43,849 bases of DNA from Candidatus Omnitrophota bacterium (GTDB taxonomy: Bacteria; Omnitrophota; Gorgyraeia; Gygaellales; Profunditerraquicolaceae), in contig QNCD01000005.1 in the NCBI GenBank assembly GCA_003644385.1, positions 1 to 43,849 of the forward strand. Direction: 5' to 3'. The notes below the pieces were generated by a model. It made no database searches and was not told where the DNA came from. It saw only the letters and a program-made list of their open reading frames with translations. A program made the translations under genes and the position numbers. Positions 27,754-35,581 of this stretch are shown in pieces (the first letter of the stretch is position 1; every line of letters begins with the position of its first letter).

Positions 27754-29016
27754 ATGTATAACAAGAAGATTTTAGATAACGGCTTAAAAATCATATCTCA
27801 CCTGATGCCGGATAAGCTCTCCGTTGCCGTGGGAGTCTGGATTAAGGTCGGCGGAAGGTATGAGCCTTTTAAGCTGAAGGGAATTGCGCATTATCTGGAG
27901 CATTTGATTTTTAAAGGAAGCAAAAAATACTCCTGCCGCAAAATAAAAGAATCTATCGAAGGCGTGGGCGGGTCTTTAAACGGTTTTACTTCCGAGGAGC
28001 TGACTTGCTTCTTGGCCAAGGTCCCCAGGCAATATTTAGGCCTGGCCCTGGATATTTTGACCGATATGACCCTCAACCCTTTATTGCGCAGGGAAGAGGT
28101 GGAAAAGGAGAGGGCAGTAATCCTGGAAGAAATAAAAATGTATATTGACCAACCCAGAAGCCATAAATACGAGCTCCTGGATGAATTGCTTTGGCCAAAC
28201 CAGCCCCTAGGCATGCCGATTATCGGCACAGTAACATCGGTTTCCGGGATTAACCGCGAAAAGCTGCATGCTTTTCAAAAACAATATTATACTGCTTCAA
28301 ATATCATAATCAGTGTAGCAGGGGCATTTAACCAGAACAAACTGGTAAAGAATATCGCCGATAAATTCCGTATTTTTAAACCTGCTGTTGTAACTTCCTT
28401 TTCGCATGCCAGGCAGGAGCAGGATAAGCCGCGCTTTAAGCTTCTGCACAAAGCAACCGAGCAGACCCACCTGGCGATCGGGTTTCACGGTTTAGACCTG
28501 AAACACCCGTTAAGATTTGCCCTGTCATTATTAAATATAATACTGGGAGCAAATATGTCCAGCCGGCTTTTTAATGAATTAAGGGAAAAAAGAGGCCTGG
28601 CTTATGAGATCGGTACACAGGTAAAATATTTTCTCGATACCGGCGCATTTATCATTCACGCCGGAATCGATAACCGCAAGGTCTCAGAGAGTATCGCTTT
28701 AATTTTAAAGGAACTGAGAAAGCTTAAAACTAATCCGGTAACCAAGAGTGAATTCAGGCGCGCCAGAGATTTCTTCAAGGGCCAGATTATGCTTGCGCTT
28801 GAGGATACGCTTGACCATATGCTCTGGGTCGGAGAATCAACCGCTACTTTAGATAAAGTTTTTACGCTAAAAGATATTATCAGGGAAGTGGACAGGATAA
28901 GCCCGGGAGACCTTAGAAAATTAGCCAAAGATATTTTTCGGGAAAAGAGCCTGAACCTGGCGTTAATCGGCCCGCTTCAAGAAAAAGAAATTCAGAAAAC
29001 GCTTAAACTGAATTAA
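27754..29016 (+). CDS. M16-family zinc metallopeptidase
   Basis: The 420-residue protein has the inverted zinc motif H46-Y-L-E49-H50 (HYLEHLIFKGS) and the downstream zinc-ligand Glu in EEVEKERAVILEEI (about 110-123), so the active subunit is intact. The C-terminal half is the inactive M16 repeat with the RLFNELREKRGLAYEI motif. No signal peptide is seen, unlike periplasmic pitrilysins; it resembles the cytoplasmic processing-peptidase-like YmxG/PqqL type. Substrate unknown. It starts immediately after trpA and runs into the CorC-like gene. Confidence 0.9.
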   Translation: MYNKKILDNGLKIISHLMPDKLSVAVGVWIKVGGRYEPFKLKGIAHYLEHLIFKGSKKYSCRKIKESIEGVGGSLNGFTSEELTCFLAKVPRQYLGLALDILTDMTLNPLLRREEVEKERAVILEEIKMYIDQPRSHKYELLDELLWPNQPLGMPIIGTVTSVSGINREKLHAFQKQYYTASNIIISVAGAFNQNKLVKNIADKFRIFKPAVVTSFSHARQEQDKPRFKLLHKATEQTHLAIGFHGLDLKHPLRFALSLLNIILGANMSSRLFNELREKRGLAYEIGTQVKYFLDTGAFIIHAGIDNRKVSESIALILKELRKLKTNPVTKSEFRRARDFFKGQIMLALEDTLDHMLWVGESTATLDKVFTLKDIIREVDRISPGDLRKLAKDIFREKSLNLALIGPLQEKEIQKTLKLN

Positions 29017-29017
29017 G

Positions 29018-30019
29018 ATGCCTTTTGCCTTGCCTTTACCAGTAATATTAATAATCATCGCCGTACTTGCCTTTTTTTCTTTTTTCTTTTCTGCTTCTGA
29101 GACCGCGGTGATCGGTTTAAGTAAAATCCGCCTGCGCAATATGGTGGCCAAGGGCATCCGCTCGGCAAAAAATATCCAGCGCCTGATTACCAAGCTGGAT
29201 AAATTTATTGCCGCTATATTAATCGGCAATGATTTCGTCAATATCGGAATCTCAGCCATCATAACCGCGATATTCGTGCATCTCCTCGGTTATCACTGGG
29301 GTGTTTTGACAGCTACTCTTGTTTCTTCTTTATTTGTTTTGATTTTCTGCGAGATCACCCCGAAGATCCTTGCTACCAAACATACTGAAAAAATCGCGCT
29401 TTTTACCGCTCCGTTTATGGAGCTGGCGATAAAAATATTCCATCCTCTGATTTTTATCTTTACTTCAACAAGCAATCTGATCTTAAGGGCATTGAGAACA
29501 AAGCCCACTAAAAGGTCTCCGCTGATCACCGAAGAGGAGATTCGCCTGATGATTGAGCTGGGCAAGGAAGAGGGGGTCTTAAGCGACGAGGAAAGAAAAA
29601 TGCTGCACCGTATTTTTTTATTCGGCGACATCAAGGTAAGAGAGGTTATGGTGCACAAGGATAAAATGGTGGCGGTAAATATAAATTCCAGCGAAGAGGA
29701 GGTAATGAATATTTTTGTCGAGCAGGGCCATGCGCGCATCCCGGTTTACGAGGGGTCACTGGATAAAATAGTCGGTATTATCTACGCCCGCGACCTGCTT
29801 TATATACTGCGCGATAAGAAGCTGTTTGTGTTGCGTGATTTGGTGCATTCGGCTTATTATGTCGGAGCAAATGCCAGGGTTAATGATGTTTTAAAGAAAT
29901 TCCAGGTGGACAGAATACAGATTGCTATTGTGGTTGATGCTCAGAAAAACACCCTGGGGCTGGTGACGCTGGAAGACCTAATGGAGGAGATAGTCGGGGA
30001 GATCGAGGAAGAGAAGTAG
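29018..30019 (+). CDS. Hemolysin C/CorC-family membrane protein with CBS pair
   Basis: Residues 1 to about 150 form a CNNM (DUF21) membrane domain: an N-terminal segment (VILIIIAVLAFFSFFFSASETAV), a further hydrophobic stretch (LGYHWGVLTATLVSSLFVLIF) with the conserved 'EITPKILA', and a re-entrant helix. Residues about 195-330 hold two CBS domains (VREVMVHKDKMVAV, 'RIPVYEGSLDKIVGIIYARDLL', 'IAIVVDAQKNTLGLVTLEDLMEEIVGEI'). The C-terminal CorC_HlyC domain is missing, so it is a short version. Such proteins are linked to Mg/Co transport or efflux. It starts one base after the M16 gene stop. Confidence 0.9.
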   Translation: MPFALPLPVILIIIAVLAFFSFFFSASETAVIGLSKIRLRNMVAKGIRSAKNIQRLITKLDKFIAAILIGNDFVNIGISAIITAIFVHLLGYHWGVLTATLVSSLFVLIFCEITPKILATKHTEKIALFTAPFMELAIKIFHPLIFIFTSTSNLILRALRTKPTKRSPLITEEEIRLMIELGKEEGVLSDEERKMLHRIFLFGDIKVREVMVHKDKMVAVNINSSEEEVMNIFVEQGHARIPVYEGSLDKIVGIIYARDLLYILRDKKLFVLRDLVHSAYYVGANARVNDVLKKFQVDRIQIAIVVDAQKNTLGLVTLEDLMEEIVGEIEEEK

Positions 30020-30031
30020 CGTATGAAAAGA

Positions 30032-30060
30032 TTGACATAGGTAACAAGCTATGGTATTAT
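30032..30060 (+). promoter_or_regulatory. Near-consensus promoter before the small zinc-ribbon gene
   Basis: TTGACA (30032-30037), a 17-bp spacer and TATTAT (30055-30060). It lies about 64 bp before the 49-codon ORF at 30124 and probably also serves rsfS, argS and recJ. Confidence 0.8.
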
Positions 30061-30123
30061 TTTTTAAGAATAAAAATATATTTAATTACAGCTGTAGTAA
30101 GAAGCTAAAAAGGAGGAAGAGAA

Positions 30124-30273
30124 ATGGCAGAAACAGGATATTGCGTAAAATGCAAAGCTAAGAAAGAAATGAAGGATGAGCAGAAAGTGACTATGAAGAA
30201 CGGCCGCCTGGCAGTAAAAGGAAAATGCCCTGATTGCGGAACCGGCATGTATAAGATTTTAGGGAAAAAATAA
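30124..30273 (+). CDS. Small zinc-ribbon protein, DUF5679-like (49 aa)
   Basis: Too short for the ORF track. The frame reads MAETGYCVKCKAKKEMKDEQ... and ends ...MYKILGKK, with two CxxC pairs (CVKC near residue 7 and CPDC near 35), the form of a compact zinc ribbon. The 'CVKCKAKKEM...NGRLAVKGKCPDCGT' pattern matches what I know as DUF5679, a family of unknown function. AAAAAGGAGGAAG precedes the ATG and a near-consensus promoter lies upstream, so it is almost certainly expressed. It is followed by the leader element of rsfS. Confidence 0.88.
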   Translation: MAETGYCVKCKAKKEMKDEQKVTMKNGRLAVKGKCPDCGTGMYKILGKK

Positions 30274-30282
30274 CGATAGATT

Positions 30283-30380
30283 ATCCTCGCGCCTGAATAC
30301 TTAGATTAAAGGCGCTAGGGATCAATTCGTCCCCGTTACTTTGTTTCGCAAAGCAAAACAGCGGGGACTCATTGCGGAGG
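30283..30380 (+). promoter_or_regulatory. Two-hairpin leader element upstream of rsfS (copy 3)
   Basis: P1 is ATCC-TC-GCGCC ... GGCGC-TA-GGGAT, followed by CAATTCG, P2 (GTCCCCG ... CGGGGAC with inner CTTTG/CAAAG), CTCATTG, CG and GGAGG. The single-stranded anchors CAATTCG and CTCATTG are identical to the rho and rpmE copies, while the stems differ completely in sequence. Confidence 0.75.
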
Positions 30381-30740
30381 AATTCTCTAATAGAAGCAAA
30401 AGATATAGCGCTACGTGTAGCCGGGGTAGCCAAATCCAAGAAAGCCCAGCGCGTGCTTGCGCTGGATATGCGCAAAATCTGCACTTTTTGCGATTACTTT
30501 GTGATTTTAAGCGCTACCTCCTTGAAGCAGGTTAATGCCTTTGCCGAGGCTATCACTGAGGATTTGGCAAAGATTAGGATAAAATCTCTCTCAAAGCGTG
30601 ACTCTCATAATGATTCAGGCTGGGTGGTTTTGGATTACAGCAGTGTGATAGTACACATCTTTTTTAAACCGCTGAGAGAGTTTTATTCTTTGGAGCGCCT
30701 GTGGGCGGACGCAAAGCGGATGAGATTGCCCCGCGTTTAA
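30372..30740 (+). CDS. rsfS: Ribosomal silencing factor RsfS (YbeB/Iojap family)
   Basis: RsfS binds L14 and blocks subunit joining in starved cells. The core is LIEAKDIALRVAGVAKSKKAQRVLALDMRK, then CDYFVILSATSLKQVNAFAEAI and the C-terminal GWVVLDYSSVIVHIFFKPLREFYSLERLWADA, all diagnostic. The start is unclear: the listed TTG is part of the leader CTCATTG and lies before the GGAGG (30376-30380). In frame after that site there is no ATG, GTG or TTG before the conserved region; an ATA at 30390, 9 nt downstream, is correctly spaced. Start is therefore either TTG 30372 or a non-canonical codon. Confidence 0.92.
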   Translation: MRRNSLIEAKDIALRVAGVAKSKKAQRVLALDMRKICTFCDYFVILSATSLKQVNAFAEAITEDLAKIRIKSLSKRDSHNDSGWVVLDYSSVIVHIFFKPLREFYSLERLWADAKRMRLPRV

Positions 30741-30817
30741 AGTGTTAATATCTTAAACTTGCCCGGGCCCAAAACCTTACCTTTTAATTTCACACCCGTT
30801 TTAATAGTAAAATCAGC

Positions 30818-32458
30818 ATGAAAGAGGATACCGCAAAATTACTGATAGAGATAATCGCCAAAGCCCTGGCTGATTTAAAGCCGCATGAGCTTAGCGCAAA
30901 AGATATCCTCCTGGATATCCCGGCAAATAGCAGGTTCGGGGACCTTACCACCAATATCGCCCTTAGATTAAGCAGTTCACTGAAGCAGCCTCGCCTGAAA
31001 ACCGCCGCAGTGGCAGCCGAGAGTATAAAAAATCATTTAGCGGATTCAGCTTTAAAGGATTATATCGAAGAAGTAAAGGCAGAGGGCGCGGGATTCGTTA
31101 ATTTTTATTTTAATAATAAATATTTTTATGAGTGCCTCAAGGAAGTAATCGAAAAGGGCGAAGACTCCCTTAAGCCCGCATGCGCGGAAAAAAAGAATAT
31201 CCTGATTGAGTTTGTCAGCGCCAATCCCACCGGCCCTTTATCAGTGGCCCATGCCCGCCAGGCAGCAGTCGGAGACGTACTGGCTAATATTTTAGCTTTC
31301 TGCGGCTTCAAAGTAAAAAAAGAATATTATCTGAATGATGTCGGCAACCAGATCAACACCTTAAGCAATTCTGTTTCTTTACGCATAAAGGAGCTGGCAG
31401 GTGAAAAGATAGATTTTCCCGAAGAGCACTATCAGGGAGAGTATATTTATGAAATAGCCAAAAGCGCGCTTGAGCACAAAATTAAACCGGAAGCTTCAGG
31501 CGATTTTGCGGTGAAATACATACTTGATATAATCAAAAAAGAATTGAGCGACTTCGGGGTCAGATTTGATTTCTGGTACAGCCAGAAGGAGCTGGAGAAG
31601 AGCAAAAAAATAGAAAAGGCGCTGGAATTTTTAAAAAAGAAGGATTTTATTTATGAAAAAGAAGGAGCATCCTGGTTTAAATCCACGTATTTCAATGACG
31701 ATAAAGACCGGGTAGTAATAAAGAGCGACGGCAGTTATACATATTTAGCTCCGGATATTGCTTATCACCAGGATAAATATAAACGCGGATTTGATTTGTT
31801 AATTAATATCTGGGGCCCGGATCACCACGGATATATAAACCGGCTTAAGGCAGCGGTTATGGCACTCGGTAAAGAAGCGGAAACTCTTTCCATTATTATT
31901 GTGCAGCTGGCTTCGATATTTAAGGCGGGTAAGCCGCTGCAGATGTCTACGCGCAAGGGCCAGTATATCACTTTAAGAGAGGTGCTGGATGAGGTAGGAG
32001 TGGATGCTGCCAGATTCTTTTTTTTAATGCGGCGCACTTCCAGCCACCTGAATTTTGACCTAGAAATAGCCAAGAAGCAGACGCCGGAGAACCCGGTGTA
32101 TTATGTGCAGTATGCTCATGCCAGGATTTCAAGTATCCTGCGTAACAGCACTATCAAGGTAAACCGTAAAGGCCTTGACCTGACATTGCTGAAAGAAAAA
32201 GAAGAGATAGAGTTGATCAAAAAGATATTACAGTTTACCTATATATTAGATATTATCAGTAAAACCCTGGACCCCTATATTTTAACCGTATACTTGCAGG
32301 AATTAGCCGAATCTTTCCACAGGTTTTATGACCGCCACCGCGTCTTAGGCGAAGATAGGGCGCTGAGTGAGGTAAGGCTGGCTTTAATCCAGGCAACCAA
32401 AACAGTGATTAGCCAGGGGCTGGATTTACTAGGTGTCTCCAAGCCTGAAAAGATGTAA
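30818..32458 (+). CDS. argS: Arginyl-tRNA synthetase
   Basis: ArgRS charges tRNA-Arg. The 546-residue class-I enzyme has an N-terminal Add-1 domain, the HIGH-type motif as 'NPTGPLSVAHARQAAVGD' (HARQ in place of HVGH, about 136-152), the DVGNQ motif, 'WGPDHHGYINRLKAA', and the KMSKS-equivalent MSTRKGQ (about 375-382), followed by the DALR anticodon-binding domain. The HxxH signature is altered to HARQ, a variant known in bacterial ArgRS. It ends 5 bp before recJ. The 77-bp gap after rsfS shows no clear regulatory structure. Confidence 0.97.
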   Translation: MKEDTAKLLIEIIAKALADLKPHELSAKDILLDIPANSRFGDLTTNIALRLSSSLKQPRLKTAAVAAESIKNHLADSALKDYIEEVKAEGAGFVNFYFNNKYFYECLKEVIEKGEDSLKPACAEKKNILIEFVSANPTGPLSVAHARQAAVGDVLANILAFCGFKVKKEYYLNDVGNQINTLSNSVSLRIKELAGEKIDFPEEHYQGEYIYEIAKSALEHKIKPEASGDFAVKYILDIIKKELSDFGVRFDFWYSQKELEKSKKIEKALEFLKKKDFIYEKEGASWFKSTYFNDDKDRVVIKSDGSYTYLAPDIAYHQDKYKRGFDLLINIWGPDHHGYINRLKAAVMALGKEAETLSIIIVQLASIFKAGKPLQMSTRKGQYITLREVLDEVGVDAARFFFLMRRTSSHLNFDLEIAKKQTPENPVYYVQYAHARISSILRNSTIKVNRKGLDLTLLKEKEEIELIKKILQFTYILDIISKTLDPYILTVYLQELAESFHRFYDRHRVLGEDRALSEVRLALIQATKTVISQGLDLLGVSKPEKM

Positions 32459-32463
32459 TTTTG

Positions 32464-34158
32464 ATGCAGACTCAGAACAGCAGAATATTTAAGATTTCCC
32501 ATCCCAATATAGAACTGCAGAGTGAATTAAGCCAGGGCCTGGGAATTTCCAGAACTCTCTCGCAACTTTTGATCAACCGCGGCATAAATAACAATATAGA
32601 GGCAAAGAATTTTTTAAAAGCCGACCTTAAATCCCTTCTTGATCCTTTTGATTTTTCCGGAATGAAAAAAGCAGTAGGGCTGGTTCAGGAAGCTAAAAAG
32701 AAAAAACAAAAAGTAATGCTTTTCGGCGACTATGACGTAGACGGGATTACTTCAATAGCTTTACTTAAATCCGTACTCATTAAGCTTGGTTTTAATGTCA
32801 GCCATTATATCCCGCACCGGATCAAGGAGGGTTATGGCTTGAATAAGCAGGCAGTAAATTTTGCCAAAAAACAGGGTATAAAATTAGTGATTACTGTAGA
32901 CTGCGGCACAAACAGCCCTAAAGAGATAAAAGAATTAAAACGCTCTAAAATAAAGGTAATTGTCACTGACCACCACCAGCCGCTTGGCGATAAAGACCTT
33001 GAGGCAGATGCCGTGATCAACCCTAAGCTAAAAAAATCAGGTTATGCTTTTAAGGACTTAGCCGGAGTGGGAGTAGCTTATAAATTCTGCCAGGCACTCA
33101 CCGGCCAGGAACTCTTTGAAGAATTAGACCTGGTTGCCCTGGGCACAATTGCCGATGTAGTGCCGCTTCGCGGAGAAAACCGGATAATAGTCAAAGAAGG
33201 CTTAAAGCAGCTTTCAAACAACAGGCGCCAGGGGATACTTGCCTTGATAGAAAACAGCCGCTTAAGAAAAAAAGAAATGACTGTGGAATTCGTCAGTTTC
33301 ATTTTAGGCCCGCGGATTAATGCCAGCGGACGCATGGATACTGCAGAGACAGCCTTAAAATTAATGATGACCTCAGATAAGGATGAGGCGGATATACTTG
33401 CCAAAACTCTGGAATCTTTTAACCGGCAGCGGCAGAAAATAGAAGAGCAGATTATGAGCGAGGCCCAGGATTTAATCAGCCGGGAGATTAATTTTAAGGA
33501 GCATAAAGTAATTGTAGTTGCTAAAGAGGACTGGCACCACGGAGTCTTAGGAGTAGTAGCTTCGAAACTGGCGGACAGGTTTTACCGGCCGACAGTAGTA
33601 ATTTCAATGGATAAAGAGGTATGCAAGGGCTCTGCGCGCTCAATCAAAAACTTTCATCTCTTTGATGCCTTAACCGACTGCCAGCAGTTTTTAACTACTT
33701 TTGGAGGCCATGAGCATGCTGCAGGCCTGACCATTAGCAGAAACCGGATTAAACACTTCCGGGATAGAATCAATACCCTGGCGAGTGAGCGCCTTAGCCT
33801 TGAGGATTTATTTCCTAAAATTGAAATTGATTTAGAATTGGATTTTGCGGATTTAACCACGCAGATTATTGAGGAGCTGAAATTGCTGGAGCCTTTTGGA
33901 GTGGGGAATCCTGAACCCTTATTTTTGACCCGCAACCTGAAGCTCAAAAGCGAAATCGCGGTTATGGGCCGGGATACAATAAAGTTCTGGGTTACTGACG
34001 GGATTTATACCTACCAGGCGCTTGGCTTTGGCATGGGCCGATTTAAAGAGAGTTTCCTGCAGGCAGAGGGCTTTGATTTGGTTTATACCCCTAAAATAGA
34101 CAACTGGCAGGGCCGCAATCAGATTATCCTGGAAATAAAAGACGTGTCTTTGCGTTAA
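32464..34158 (+). CDS. recJ: Single-stranded-DNA-specific exonuclease RecJ
   Basis: RecJ degrades single-stranded DNA 5' to 3' in recombination and mismatch repair. The ATG at 32464 is preferred over the TTG at 32461. DHH-superfamily metal motifs are complete: GDYDVDGITS (about 88), VDCGTN (about 145), TDHHQP (about 168), then the ALGTIADVVPL segment and the DHHA1 motif with 'FGGHEHAAGLTI'. The C-terminal OB domain ends with a beta-strand-rich tail. Length (564) is typical. Confidence 0.97.
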   Translation: MQTQNSRIFKISHPNIELQSELSQGLGISRTLSQLLINRGINNNIEAKNFLKADLKSLLDPFDFSGMKKAVGLVQEAKKKKQKVMLFGDYDVDGITSIALLKSVLIKLGFNVSHYIPHRIKEGYGLNKQAVNFAKKQGIKLVITVDCGTNSPKEIKELKRSKIKVIVTDHHQPLGDKDLEADAVINPKLKKSGYAFKDLAGVGVAYKFCQALTGQELFEELDLVALGTIADVVPLRGENRIIVKEGLKQLSNNRRQGILALIENSRLRKKEMTVEFVSFILGPRINASGRMDTAETALKLMMTSDKDEADILAKTLESFNRQRQKIEEQIMSEAQDLISREINFKEHKVIVVAKEDWHHGVLGVVASKLADRFYRPTVVISMDKEVCKGSARSIKNFHLFDALTDCQQFLTTFGGHEHAAGLTISRNRIKHFRDRINTLASERLSLEDLFPKIEIDLELDFADLTTQIIEELKLLEPFGVGNPEPLFLTRNLKLKSEIAVMGRDTIKFWVTDGIYTYQALGFGMGRFKESFLQAEGFDLVYTPKIDNWQGRNQIILEIKDVSLR

Positions 34159-34161
34159 ATT

Positions 34162-34389
34162 TTAGACCTTGGTGAATCCGCCCTTTTTAATGCACTGGGT
34201 GCAGATGTAGACTCTTTGCGGGTGGTTATCCACCAGAATACGGGTCCTTTGCAGATTTGGTAGGAAGGTGCGTTTATTGGCGCGGGCAACCTTGCTTCCG
34301 GTACCGCCTTTTTGCTTGATTTGGCCTTTGCGGGTGAGAGTTCTTCCGGCAACCGGGCCTTTTCCGCAGATATAGCAAATTCTTAGCAT
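34162..34389 (-). CDS. rpmB: 50S ribosomal protein L28 (zinc-binding type)
   Basis: The only confident minus-strand gene. The 75-residue protein begins MLRICYICGKGPVAG and ends CTQCIKKGGFTKV; C5, C8, C63 and C66 form a zinc knuckle, marking the C+ form of L28. The core NKRTFLPNLQRTRI is diagnostic. It converges with recJ, 3 bp apart, without an obvious terminator between them. A ribosome site (GAGGAG) and a good promoter lie upstream on the minus strand. Confidence 0.96.
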   Translation of the reverse strand: MLRICYICGKGPVAGRTLTRKGQIKQKGGTGSKVARANKRTFLPNLQRTRILVDNHPQRVYICTQCIKKGGFTKV

Positions 34390-34416
34390 GTTCTTTTCTC
34401 CTCAATATGAAACTTA

Positions 34417-34444
34417 AGTATACTTCAAAATATAGTATTGTCAA
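34417..34444 (-). promoter_or_regulatory. Promoter for rpmB (minus strand)
   Basis: Read on the minus strand: TTGACA (34439-34444), a 16-bp spacer and TATACT (34417-34422), about 28 nt before the rpmB start. It fits a housekeeping sigma-factor promoter. Confidence 0.8.
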
Positions 34445-34451
34445 GGCAAAA

Positions 34452-34509
34452 AATCGGGGACAGATCCCGCCATGCTATTGACTAGCTTGATAAGGGACCT
34501 GTCCCCACC
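34452..34509. repeat. GGGGACAG/CTGTCCCC inverted repeat
   Basis: GGGGACAGATCCC pairs with GGGACCTGTCCCC across a loop. It belongs to a GGGGACTGTCCCC repeat family that recurs at 34752-34855 and 38488-38540, all in spacers. Confidence 0.7.
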
Positions 34510-34518
34510 GAAGAATCT

Positions 34519-34752
34519 ATGAAGAAAAAAGACCAGAAAGGGTATGTTCTTGTTTTGACCATATCGGGTTCCCAGGGGTTTAAGATTCCCCATATCCAGG
34601 CCAAGCTTACAGAAGCAAAAATTCCCTTTATTATTACCGAAAGGGATAATCAATTTTCATTGGCTAACTTTAGGACTGAATCTGTTTTTGAAGTTTCAGT
34701 GCAGAAGGAATTTAAACGGGAAGCAGTTATTCTCTTAAGGCAGTTTAGATGA
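34519..34752 (+). CDS. Small protein of unknown function, possibly DUF2007-like
   Basis: A 77-residue ORF without hydrophobic segments. The pattern 'IQAKLTEAKIPFIITERDNQFSL' followed by 'FEVSVQKEFKREAVILLRQF' resembles the alpha-beta layout of DUF2007 (putative signal-transducing) proteins, where a helix precedes a G/K-I-P turn and the C-terminus reads V...A..LL. Match is only by eye. It is flanked on both sides by GGGGACTGTCCCC repeats and has no strong ribosome site, so expression is uncertain. Confidence 0.5.
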   Translation: MKKKDQKGYVLVLTISGSQGFKIPHIQAKLTEAKIPFIITERDNQFSLANFRTESVFEVSVQKEFKREAVILLRQFR

Positions 34753-34855
34753 TAAAAGGGACTGTTCCCGGGGACAAATCCCGCCATGCAAAAGGGACTG
34801 TCCCCGAAGGGGACTGTCCCTAACAAAGAATTAAAAGAGACCTGTCCCCACGGAC
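34752..34855. repeat. Cluster of GGGGACTGTCCCC-type repeats
   Basis: At least three imperfect copies: AAAGGGACTGTTCCCGGGGAC, AAAAGGGACTGTCCCC and GAAGGGGACTGTCCCTAAC, followed by GAGACCTGTCCCCACGG. The palindromes would form successive hairpins between the two unknown genes. Confidence 0.75.
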
Positions 34856-34878
34856 CGAAAGGATAATATACAAGGAAG

Positions 34879-35493
34879 ATGCCATTGTTACCGGTACTAA
34901 TTGTTATTCCGATAATCGGTATTTTATTATTTTTGTTAGATTTTATTCTTAATAAGCACTTTCCTGAAGTAAATATGGGAGTAGTGGCGTTTACCTCGGG
35001 TATTCTAATGCTCCTTATTATTACGACATTGAACTTTATCTGGGTTTTATCAAAGAATTATTTTATTATGTTCATAGCAGTCAGTTTTTTAAATTTTTTT
35101 ATTGGATGGATTATAGCCAGGCCGAAAGTCCTATATTTCCTTAGAAATTTATTAGGCGGGACAGTAGCAAAGACAGGCGCCCATCTTAGCGAAGATAGAA
35201 GACCTACATTTGCATGGCGTAAAACTTTTGAGGGAAAAGCAATACCTACTCCAATGGAAGTTAAAAAACATTTATGGCTTCACGGATTTTTAGCTTCTTT
35301 TATATCCAGCTCTTTACTTTTTTCACTTTATCTCAGTAATAGTTATGAACAAACATATATATTGCGTGGGATTTATTTTTTTCCTTTAGGAGCATTAAAG
35401 AGTAGTTTTCTTGGCTGGTGTTCGGTTTTATTTTTGATATTTATCTTTTCAGTTCTTGGTAGTTTGGGGGCTTTTTTCATTAAAAATAAATAA
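34879..35493 (+). CDS. Integral membrane protein of unknown function
   Basis: The 204-residue product has about five predicted membrane segments: LLPVLIVIPIIGILLFLLDFIL, VVAFTSGILMLLIITTLNFIWVL, YFIMFIAVSFLNFFIGWIIA, LHGFLASFISSSLLFSLYL and a C-terminal VLFLIFIFSVLGSLGAFFI. A soluble stretch of about 50 residues (KTGAHLSEDRRPTFAWRKTF...) lies between the third and fourth. I do not recognise a family. AAAGGATAATATACAAGGAAG precedes the ATG, giving a plausible ribosome site. The surrounding repeats suggest an accessory gene. Confidence 0.6.
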   Translation: MPLLPVLIVIPIIGILLFLLDFILNKHFPEVNMGVVAFTSGILMLLIITTLNFIWVLSKNYFIMFIAVSFLNFFIGWIIARPKVLYFLRNLLGGTVAKTGAHLSEDRRPTFAWRKTFEGKAIPTPMEVKKHLWLHGFLASFISSSLLFSLYLSNSYEQTYILRGIYFFPLGALKSSFLGWCSVLFLIFIFSVLGSLGAFFIKNK

Positions 35494-35581
35494 GAGTTTG
35501 TTGCTATTCTCCGCTTGCCCCAAAGCGGCCGTAGGCAGTCCTGAGCGAAGCGAAGGATAAAGGAGCAGTTTAAGTAATGAA

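Noticed and set aside
30341-30535. 64-aa plus-strand ORF overlapping rsfS
   Set aside because: Out-of-frame reading of the leader hairpin and the rsfS start; no homology pattern.
34439-34860. CRISPR array
   Set aside because: The GGGGACTGTCCCC copies are palindromic, vary in length and spacing, and there are no uniform spacers or cas genes.
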